A DNA stretch of 64,000 nucleotides, from positions 372,001-436,000 of the forward strand of contig CM074705.1 in the NCBI GenBank assembly GCA_037367355.1, read 5' to 3'. The notes beneath the pieces are model-generated. The model was not told the DNA's origin, made no database searches, and saw only the letters and a list, made by a program, of their open reading frames with translations. Positions 55,201 through 64,000 of this stretch are shown here, piece by piece. The stretch's first letter is position 1. Every line of letters begins with the position of its first letter. This DNA comes from Neoscytalidium dimidiatum (Eukaryota > Ascomycota > Dothideomycetes > Botryosphaeriales > Botryosphaeriaceae). The position numbers and the translations under genes are program-made.

Positions 55201-56028
55201 GCACAGCTTGCCCGTCAAGGAGTACCAGATCATCGACTTCTTCCTGCCCAAGCTCAAGGATGAGGTCATGAAGGTGAGCCCGTTACGACACTTTCTTTTC
55301 GCTGGGAGGGCTAGGATTGGGACTATGGGACTACTTTCGGCGAGGATATACCTTGGACGGGAATCGGGATTGTTGGATTTTCTTGGGCTCGATTTGGGAT
55401 GAAGTTGGAAAACGGTCACTAATGCACGCACCTCGGAACTACAGATCAAGCCCGTCCAGAAGCAGACCCGTGCCGGTCAGCGCACCCGCTTCAAGGCCAT
55501 CGTTGTCATCGGTGACTCCGAGGGCCACATCGGTCTCGGCATCAAGACCTCCAAGGAAGTCGCGACTGCCATTCGTGCCGCCATCATCATCGCGAAGCTC
55601 AGCGTCGTCCCCATCAGGAGAGGTTACTGGGGTTCCAACCTCGGTGAGCCCCACTCTCTGCCCACCAAGACCTCTGGCAAGTGCGGTTCCGTCACCGTCC
55701 GTGTAAGTAATTCCCAAATTCCATGTTTGAATGGGCAATCCGTGACGAGCACGCGACTGACGCCCGATAGCTCATTCCCGCTCCCCGCGGTACTGGCCTC
55801 GTCGCCTCGCCCGCTGTCAAGCGTCTGTTGCAGCTCGCTGGTGTCCAGGACGCCTACACTGCTTCCGCCGGCTCCACCAAGACCCTCGAGAACACCCTCA
55901 AGGCCACTTTCACTGCCGTCACCAACTCCTACGGCTTCCTTACTCCCAACCTCTGGAAGGAGACCAAGCTCATCAGGAGCCCGCTGGAGGAGTTTAGCGA
56001 CGTCCTCCGTGAGGGCAAGAAGTACTAA
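54998..56028 (+). CDS. RPS2: Small ribosomal subunit protein uS5 (40S ribosomal protein S2)
   Basis: Three exons (54998-55273, 55445-55702, 55771-56028), all phase 0, encode 263 residues, close to the usual length. The N-terminus is an Ala/Pro stretch followed by an RGG box ([17 protein letters not shown]), a methylation target in eukaryotic uS5. The conserved body follows: [89 protein letters not shown] and the C-terminal [13 protein letters not shown]. uS5 lies near the mRNA entry channel and contributes to decoding fidelity. Strong GC3 bias fits a highly expressed gene. The first intron (171 nt) is the longest coding-region intron in the window. Confidence 0.97.
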
Positions 56029-58253
56029 GCGCACATGGGTGTCGTTGAGTGGGCAAGGGAGGAGCAGCTGTGATGACGGGAGTTTCTTCACGCTACTACA
56101 AGGGTTTCTGGCTGGGTTTGTGAACACGGGGTTTTCCGGATGCATGACCCGCACACAAGTCACGCGGGTTTCACTTTGAGGGGGAATAGGACCTATGGGG
56201 CTGTAGCGTAGGTTCCTCTTCACCTTTGAAGTAAAAAAGAGAGACGTGCAATGCAAATTCTCATGCATTGAGTATGATTACAAACATTCGATAAAGTGCG
56301 AGAGAGACTTGTTTGTGATATGTTTGGGATTACTATTCGGGTCTCCCGAATTTGCCGGATTATGACTGCGAACTTCCCTTTCCGTCTCATATTACTTATC
56401 ACCGGTACATCCGATGTCGGGGGAAAGGAGTAGTTTTTCTCACCTCGTCCAACGTCATTGCGAGCTACCTGCAGACAGCCCCCTCCCGACCCGTTCGGTC
56501 TTTTTGTGGTAGAGCCCGTAAGCGCTGATTTAGTCATCCGTCCCCGCGGGACTCGGATGCGGACGCTGCGGATCACACACACACGCACACACACGCTCGG
56601 ACCGCGCTCCCCCCGGAGCTGAGCTGTGCCGCGCACAATGCAGGTGCGCACGTCATGCATTGCTGCGCGAGCGGATGGCGGATGCCGCGGTCCGTCGTGC
56701 GTTGGGATCGTTTGGGCGTCTGGCTGGCTATTGGATTGGCGATGAAGCGGGGTTAGGTTTGCAGGACCTCTCCGTCTTCGTCGTTCCGCTAGTTTCGCAG
56801 CTTCATTGATGACGAGGACTTGACGGAATCGTCGCCACAGCGGGCTCTGGGACAAGTTGCGGCAAGTGCGGAGGTTTGAGCATCCAGTGGTACTAACGCT
56901 GTACACTTGCCACCACCGTCCCTCCGTGGTAGCCCAGTTCGAGACCTGGCGGGGCGAGATGAAGCCGAGAACAAAAGCGCATAGGGATGGAAGAGAAAAG
57001 ATCGTGAAGTCGGAGGTTTCTCTGCCTGTCTCCCCTATTCACGCACCGAGCCTCTACTTCCTTTTTCTTTTTTTCTTTCTAAATATCAGTGATGCCAATT
57101 TGTTTGTATGTGGAATGGATTCCATTTTCAGTGTGCTCTTCACGCCCTTGTTCTGCTACTTGAAACGCCTGAACCAGCTCGTTCAAGAATCTAATTGCTC
57201 AAAGCCTTCGCCCAGCTCCGCTAGTAGGTGCTCTCGGGCTCGTATTCATAGATGTACCACAGAACACTCGTATATAGTGTGACTAGGAAGATAACCAGCA
57301 TTCCTCGTAGCGATGAAATCCCTCAATCGACTCTGTTCATCATAAGACACCTTCGGCACGAAGACCCAGTGCGATATAAGCTCCTTGTTCGCCGTCTGTC
57401 CCGCTGTTGCCCATGTCTCTCTTTATTCGCCGTATTCCTCCTAGAAAAAAAGACAGATCGTTTGCGGTTGTAAGGGCAAAGCAGAGCAGGGAAGTCACTA
57501 TCGGAATATACGACTCTATCAGCGGGTAGTCGTGAAAACTCACATACCACACAAGAATGTAATAGGAAGGCATAAAGGCATAAGTATCGTGAAGAAGTCA
57601 TGTCCTAAGAAAGCAAATGAAACGGAACCGTAGGCCCAGAGCGGACTAAATGCTTCGCGGCGATTTTTGAGAAGGTCCTCGGGGAGGCGGCTGTATCCTT
57701 GTCAGCCTCGCACACTGCCTTGCCGTATGCTGCAGGTCTTGATTGATAGGGATCAGATACAGCCTTCGGAGGATAAGCAGGCTAGTAAGCTCTGTTCTGC
57801 GGTTATACACCAGTCAAACAACACCATTGATTAAGGTAATGTTGAAAAAAGCCGCCCGAAAATATCTTAACACAGAGCAAGGCTTTCGAATGGAAGAAAA
57901 GGTTTTGGTTCCTGTGATCTTTGCTCTACCTAACACGTCGAAATATCCAAGTCACGCCTCGAAGCGAAAAGACCCAAGTTTCCGACTTCACACGCAGAAG
58001 CAGAAAAAAGACTCTCTCCAATTGGACTGGTCTGAGCAAACCCTCCTAATCCATCCGTCCCTCCAATCAGGGGTGAGAAGACTATGACGCGTAATCAAAC
58101 TTCAAAGAAAGCCTCTTACCTTGAAAACCCAAGGATGTGCTACAATGCCACAAAGTGCCCGCCTTCTGGAAGACTTGACACAACATTCAAACACAGAGTA
58201 TTAAAAGGTCTCCAGAATGAGCGAAGAAGGCACCTCTCCCATAACTCACCAAC
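56029..58253. other. Convergent 3' intergenic region
   Basis: About 2.2 kb between the ends of RPS2 and the acyltransferase gene. It contains a CA-rich tract (56573-56596). Open frames on both strands lack motifs or codon bias, and no gene is supported. Confidence 0.4.
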
Positions 58254-60701
58254 CTACGTCGACGCGCCCCACAAATTCAAGCCCCGCGCCGTCGCAATCT
58301 GGCTCAACACGCCGTTCATCTCGCATTCCGCCAGGGCCAGCAGGACCTCCCAGTCCGCACCCGACTCCATTGACTCGTTGCTTCTCCGAGGCAAGATGTT
58401 CATGGTGCCCGGATTGGCTGACCAAGTCTTGCGCACGAACTCGGGACGGCCACCCTCCGACGATACTCCTGGGATGCCAAAGTCAATGTCGGCGGGGAAG
58501 CCGACCCAAGAGCTGAAGTCCAGGCCAGTGCGATTGCGGTCAAGGGCACGGTGAAGAGCGTCTGTGCAGGCGGCTGGGGAGGGCGCGGTTGACTGCTCTG
58601 TGGTTGCGGGGAATTCGGAACCGTTGGCGGCAGTGCTGGCATCATTGCCCTCATCTTCGTCATCGGGGCCGCGGCAGAGGTAGGCCGCATAGTTAAAACG
58701 CCTGCGGGCATAAGTGTCGTCGACAGCATCGATAGCGTCTCGAATACGCTTTGCGACGTATGCAATGGTGTCGGCGTTGAGGTCAGGCAGCGGCCCTGGG
58801 CTTGGAGGCGGCGTGGTCTTGGAATCTTTCCTCGTGTCCTTCGTTGTCTCAGATGAAGGATTTTCACGAGGGAAAGGTTCTTGATATGGCTTCATAGGGT
58901 AAGAGTAATTCTTGGCGGACGCATCTGACGATGGTCCGGCTGTCGCTGGCGGCGTTACACCCACAGCCGGAACTGATCCTGATGCTGGATTCACTCCTGA
59001 GAACCATAATCCTTCAGTAATCGGTTTTTCTAGAAGCGTTTTTGTGGCTGGTGTCGGCATCTGTAGTAGCATCCGTGCTCTTACCGCGTTTTCCAAACTG
59101 TCGTTAAGTGTTAACCTGCCCAAGATTCGAAGAAAGCCAGAAGACACTTACAATGCGTTTGTGAAGCCCAAGATCTCATCCATCTTGATCTCCACAGTAG
59201 CGGTTACGAAAGTATTCCCGATATACTCATCCGGAATGGGAGGATCCATTTTCGTCCGTGCATTGACTGCGATGTTGAATTTCGCCACCTCGCCAATATT
59301 CAATTTGCCGGCTTGCTCATAACCGAAGTGTGTATATCCTCTGCCCCTCAGATATCTCTCCCTCATGACACTGATCCAGATAATCGCACAAAGTACGTCC
59401 GTAGTCGAGAGCCAGGGTCCCAATGTATACGCCCCAGTCCGCTTTTTCTCGTCTACCCTCACACGGACCTCAGCCTTTTTCTTCAACTCCCTTAACATAT
59501 CATCGTTGAACCTGAGAATGCGGGCCACGACCTTCTGCTTGCTCTGATATGGCAACGGAATCGACACACTCTCTGCGTTAAAGTTGTATTCCTCCGGCGG
59601 CGGTATTTCTCCCTCCAACACCCATCGCGGCGGCCGGAACACCATCATCCAGTCTTCCCGGTCCTCCTTCATCCCCGAATCCGCAACGGGGCACCGGGGG
59701 TCGACAAATCCTTGAGCTTTTCCGGCAAAGTGCTCCAACACTTTCTGTATTCCATGCCCGTCCACAACCGCATGATTGAATGCAAAGCACAGGACAAGCC
59801 CGCCAACAAGCCAATTCACTTGCATACCGAACGCCGGGGACGCTAAACCGGGTGCGGGGTGCCTCGGTAGGGAGGAGAAGGTTTGTGTAGTCAAGATCTC
59901 TGGCTTGAAGCGCTGTGCCGCACACTGATCGTAATCGAGGTGCCAGTTGTCTTGCGGGCCCAAAATGCGCACCTGGAACATCCTGAATGTAGTGAAACCT
60001 ATGTCGGTCCGCTCATACGGGAGAAGTACTGTGGCCGGAGGGTCCTGATACTGGAGCTCGAGGAGGTCACCGGGGCGCTCAGAAGAGCGCACGCGGCCAG
60101 CCAGGAAGGGCCAGCGGTTGACGACGGCCTGCAGGCGCGAATGAAGGTATTTCTCTGTAGTAGGCCGCTCGAGCGCATCAGGGAATGGGAAGATGTAGAG
60201 GAGGCGGATGTAAACAGAGGGCGCGGCTTGATCAGCTGGAGTAAGGCGGAGCGTTTTGAGTGAGTGCTGGTCGCTCTGATGTGGCTGGCTCTGATACGGC
60301 TGGCTCTGGTATTGCTGACCCTGGGGTTGTTGGCTCCTATGCTCCTGACTTTGGCGATGTTGGCCCACGGGTGTTGGAAGCGGCAATAGTGAGTGAGGTT
60401 CGAAAGCTGGCGCCGCTGCATTAAGTGAAGAATTTGTCGCGAATGAAAGCATTGAGCCAGACGGAGCCGGCAGCGACGAAGATAACATCGATGGCGGCAT
60501 CAATCTCTCTGCGATTGATCCCACTTGAGCGTCTGCAGGAGTTAATGGCGTCGACTCTTGGAGGTTGCTGCGATCGAACAGGTTGAAGTTCTCGGTCGTG
60601 GCATGTGGATGTTTTGAGGTACCGTTCGTGTTCTCTGACACTGACCATTGCGGAGACCGAAATGGTGGTTTACCATTCTCTTGTGGCGGTTGGGGATCCA
60701 T
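58254..60701 (-). CDS. PF02458-type (BAHD-like) acyltransferase with long N- and C-terminal insertions
   Basis: Two exons on the minus strand (59152-60701, 58254-59097; 54-nt intron) encode 797 residues from ATG 60699-60701. The catalytic HxxxD motif is in FNHAVVDGHG (H310, D314). Before it stands the family segment HSRLQAVVNRWPFLAGRV (residues 187-204), and after it VNARTKMDPPIPDEYIGNTF (480-499). The C-terminal DFG-type motif appears as PADIDFGIPG, and DWEVLLALAECEMNGVL closes the fold. These enzymes transfer an acyl group from acyl-CoA to an alcohol or amine, as trichothecene 3-O-acetyltransferase does. Substrate is unknown, and no biosynthetic cluster gene is adjacent. The protein is much longer than the usual 450-500: about 150 N-terminal residues are low complexity (Gln-rich repeats QYQSQPYQSQPHQ), and about 100 residues of Pro/Ser/Asp-rich sequence interrupt the C-terminal half. 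Confidence 0.88.
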
Positions 60702-61799
60702 GGCTGTTCTGGCCCTCAGTGTTTGTTGGTGATGTTTGGTGAAGGACGACGCTCGTCGGCGATGTGCGGTCTCGCCCCAGCTTCAAAGAGCGAGAGTGAG
60801 CGGCTCTGTGACTGAGCGGAGTTCCGATGAAGCGATGAAGACCGTATCAATGTCAAGCTGTAAGGATGGGCAAGAAGGCGTAGTGCCGCTGCAAGAGCAA
60901 TAGCAAGCTTGCGAAAAGTCAAAGCGAAGAATATAACCGCCACGGAGGAATGAGCTGAAGCAGGATTTGATCAGTGAAGCCGCGACACACTAGCACAACC
61001 CGTGGCAGGAGCAGAATCGTGTCGGGTCCTTGCTGGCGAGCTCGCTGTTGCCTTAACTTGCCTCAGCCATGGTCGCAGTCTTGCTCTTTCCCAATACGAC
61101 AACACGTGCCGGAACAACACAACAATGGGCGCGAAAGTGGACACCCAGGTAACACAGCAAAATAGCTAAAAAGCATCGGCAGTCTTAATAGATCAGGACA
61201 GAGACTACCGGCATGGACAGCCGCCCAGTTTACTTTGCTTTTCTGCTATGCGCACGATCGAGCTCGCGTATACTAACCAAGATGTCACCACCACCTGGCC
61301 AGCTTTTGGCGTCCTTGAGCCGCTGCAAAACGAGCGCTAGCATAAAGCATCCCTGTGGTTCTTCTGGTGTTGGACCCAGTATGCAAATCCTAATGCATCC
61401 ACCAGCCGCACACTATTTCGTCGAAGGTCCGGGAATTTCTGCACTCGTACTAACAGAGACCACCGGGCATTCCACAACACCCAAGCTCTCATTTCTCTAT
61501 CAAGACCAGTGACAGCGCTCTAGATATAGCTCTTTCACACAGGCAGCCCCTCCGAATTACTCACTCACAACAGCCAATAGACGAAAAAAAAAAAAAAAAG
61601 AGAGAGATGGAATGCATATAAAGACATGGATGGACTGGCGTCGATCAAACACCAATCGTAGGAGTTGTCAAAAAAGAAAACGATTCTTTATTGCCGCGCT
61701 TTCCCATCGCCCCCAGGAACGCTCTGATCCCTAGCGGAAAGAGAGAACTAATACAGACAGCACCATTGCGCTCTAATACTTTTTTGTTCCGCCTTCGCT
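60702..61799. other. Spacer between MIC60 and the acyltransferase
   Basis: 1.1 kb with an A16 run (61584-61599) followed by GAGAGAG. It holds the promoter of the acyltransferase and the 3' flank of MIC60. No gene or RNA seen. Confidence 0.45.
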
Positions 61800-63905
61800 T
61801 TAATCTACAAGCAGGCTCTGTAGCCTGGCTTCCGTCGACAGGACCTGAATCAAATGTCAGTTCATGGAGATTCGTAGGACGTTTAAAGGGGGTTGACTTA
61901 CATCAAGCGCCTGCCTCACCTCCAACACCCGCCTAGCATCGCTCAACCAGTCCCTTGCCAAAACCTTGGCCCAGCCGGACAGGCCGTTCATTTCGCGGGC
62001 CGCGGCATCGATGTTGCCCTCCTCGAGCAGCATCTCAGTGCGCGTCAGCACAGACTCGACATCGTCGCCGACTGGCAGACCCTGGCCATCGCCACCCTTC
62101 TTGAACATGACCTTGCTCAGGACCAGGGAGGCAGCGTGAGAGGCGACACCTGCATCCTCGGGCAGAAGTGCGGCCTTGCGGACCTCGGCAGCGACGCGGC
62201 GGAAGCGGTCGATGAGCTGCGACGGAGTCGGGACACCCTTCTGGTAGGCGGCGGGGTTGATGGAGGCGATGGCGGCGTTGACGACAGGGTCATCGGCAGC
62301 AATCTCTTTGAGAGCGGCAAGCTCCTCAACGAAGGGACGAGGCTGGTCAGCCTTCTCAACGGCGTTGCGGGCAGCCTCGACAGCGACGAGCATGTGCTGG
62401 GTGCGTAGGTTGGAGTCAATAACAGAATTCCATTCAGCCGTCAGCCTCTCCAGCTCGGCGACGGCATTAGACAGCTCGGTAAGCTTGGCGAGGCGGCCCT
62501 GGCGCTCCTGCTCGACGCGTTCGTGGACAGAGTTGGCGAACTGGCGGTTGAGCGCGATGGCCTGCTCGAGGAGCTCATTCTTCAGCTTCTGCTCGTAGAC
62601 CTTCTGGGTAGCCTCCAGCTCAGCTCTCAGCTTGGACTGGTAGGTCTGAGAGAGCTTCTCGCGCTCGGTCTCAAACTCATCCTTCCAGCGGGCCTCCTGA
62701 TCCTGCATCTCAGCCTCAATGCGCTTGACTAGCTCTTTGGCACCGTTGTCAAACTCAAGGTGCAGGTTCTTAATCTTGTCCTCGGTCTGCTTCTCAGCGA
62801 CAGCCTTCATGGTCTGAATGTCGTTGATGACCTTGCTTAGTTCACCCTTGGCCTTAGACATGGCAGCATCATACTTCGAGCCTGCGTTATCAGCGTTGAT
62901 CACGGTGATGATATCGTTAATAATCTTGACAACATCCTGGACAACAGGCTCTGTTGCGCCATCAAGGTTGATTCTGTCAATCGGGGCAATAACAGTTGCG
63001 GGGTTCGACTGTGACTCTGCCTTGCTTTCCTTCGGCTGAGTAGGAGCGGGGGCAGGCTTCTTCTCCTCCGCGACTCTCTTATTATCATCAACAGCACTGG
63101 TATGTCTACCGGATTTGGAGAGGTCGACACCGGACTTGCTATCTTCCTTCTCATCGGTAATCCTCCAGGACAGGCCACTCTTGCTGGGGATGGTGACCTT
63201 GTTCTCGCCGCGAATCTGCTGGTGCAACCTGTTCTGGCCAGCACCACCCGGGAAGCGCTTGCGAAACTCGCGCTCTTCGAAGTAGCCGACCGCATCCTCA
63301 CCGAAGGGTACGTACTCAGTGAAGAAATCGTGGAAGTTATCGGAGACGAGCGAGTAGTAGACACCACCAGCATATCCCAGAGTGGTAAGCGTCAAGAGAG
63401 TAAGCAGGAAGCGACGGAAGCTGCCCTTCTTCTTCTTCGGCGGCGGCGGGACGGGAGAGCCTGCGGGAGGAGCGACGGAAGCAGTGCCAGTGCCGGTGGG
63501 CACACCTGTACCAGCACCGGGAGCAGATCCTGAAGGCGGCGACTCAGCATTGACTTGGGCAGGTGTTGGAGGCGTCAAAGGGACTTCCGACGGAGGGATG
63601 GTACCGGAGGGCGTAGGGTTGGCGGGAGAGGCAGTGGGCGGAGGAGGCACGTTGTCAGCAGCCTTCGCGCTTTGTGTGCCAGGAAGTATAGTCTCGTCGG
63701 TCTTCTTAGCATCGGCAAAGTACCGCTATCAATGCATTGGATGATTAGCAGCCATTGACGGGCTAATGGAGGTGTGGATGCGCGGACGTACCTGGCCAAA
63801 GGCCATCTGGGCGGGCCGGCGCGCGTGGAGCCATTGGGAACCGGCCCTCGGCACGACAGCATTGACAGCGAGGTGCCTCGTTCTTGCGACGGAGATGCGC
63901 AGCAT
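61800..63905 (-). CDS. MIC60: MICOS complex subunit MIC60 (mitofilin), mitochondrial
   Basis: Three exons on the minus strand (63792-63905, 61902-63725, 61800-61844) encode 660 residues. Exon 1 (38 residues, MLRISVARTRHLAVNAVVPR...) is an Arg-rich mitochondrial presequence. Then come a Pro/Ala/Thr-rich linker, a membrane segment at about 144-163 (FLLTLLTLTTLGYAGGVYYS) preceded by PPPPKKKKGSFRR, a long coiled coil (about 310-500) and the conserved mitofilin domain with RFRRVAAEVRKAALLPED and the terminal WLSDARRVLEVRQALDVLST. Mic60 is anchored in the inner membrane with most of its mass in the intermembrane space. It forms crista junctions and contacts with the outer-membrane import and sorting machineries. 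The 15-codon last exon (VLSTEARLQSLLVD) matches the family C-terminus, which supports the second splice. Confidence 0.95.
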
Positions 63906-64000
63906 GGCGGGCTGCTTGGGCGGAGGGGAAGCGGCGGATGGAGAGCGCGTGGGTGTTGGTCTGGAGCTGCGGATGAAGTCGATTTTCGGCGGCGAGCTTC
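63906..64000. other. Leader/promoter of MIC60
   Basis: The last 95 bases lie upstream of the MIC60 ATG. Nothing else can be recognised. Confidence 0.4.

Noticed and set aside
1..64000. CRISPR arrays, bacterial operons, riboswitches, 5S or other rRNA genes
   Set aside because: Looked for and not found. The sequence is eukaryotic (fungal), and the repeats present are microsatellites and homopolymers without spacers.

Overview
The window comes from a filamentous ascomycete (Pezizomycotina). The genes carry several short GT-AG introns (about 50-90 nt, some with a CTAAC branch site), and the family set is typical of that group: RCF1, MIC60, a PPZ-type phosphatase, a DUF1746 Dsc subunit and the tRNA intron positions. 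A Dothideomycete is plausible, but the sequence alone does not settle it. Exon joins below were worked out by eye from frame, splice signals and family continuity.

Layout. 1-3.1 kb: the 3' end of an Ala/Ser/Gly-rich GPI-anchor-like protein, then an Old Yellow Enzyme-family oxidoreductase. 3.1-13.9 kb: a gene-poor, more AT-rich accessory block. It holds a small secreted protein (4.7-5.2 kb), a MITE-like inverted repeat (5.7 kb), a decayed Ty1/copia relic (6.5-7.6 kb), a three-exon Crinkler/CR-type protein (9.95-12.5 kb: Cys/His cluster, P-loop NTPase, PD-(D/E)xK-like domain, coiled coil) and a frameshifted, truncated GNAT acetyltransferase. 13.9-16.1 kb: a divergent housekeeping pair, RCF1 and a DUF1746/Dsc4-like membrane protein. 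16.1-26.0 kb: a GC-rich stretch with no gene I can support. 26.0-28.0 kb: a bZIP transcription factor on the minus strand, followed by about 8.5 kb of gene-free DNA rich in poly(T) tracts. 36.5-37.8 kb: an SMP-30/gluconolactonase-type protein. 37.8-47.7 kb: mostly non-coding and increasingly AT-rich, with an intron-bearing tRNA-Glu(CTC) and a tRNA-Pro(AGG) whose D arm is interrupted by a 64-nt spliceosomal-intron-like insert. 47.7-64 kb: a gene-dense core with an N-terminal protein methyltransferase (-), aldehyde dehydrogenase (+), PPZ-type phosphatase (+), ribosomal protein uS5/RPS2 (+), an oversized PF02458 acyltransferase (-) and MIC60 (-).

How they fit together. The core genes belong to conserved housekeeping processes: respiratory supercomplexes and cristae (RCF1, MIC60), ER/Golgi ubiquitin ligase (Dsc), translation (RPS2, tRNAs), N-terminal methylation and signalling (PPZ). 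There is no metabolic cluster. The two observations most worth following are the Crinkler-type NTPase-nuclease protein sitting among transposon debris, and the tRNA-Pro gene carrying an mRNA-type intron look-alike at a non-canonical position.
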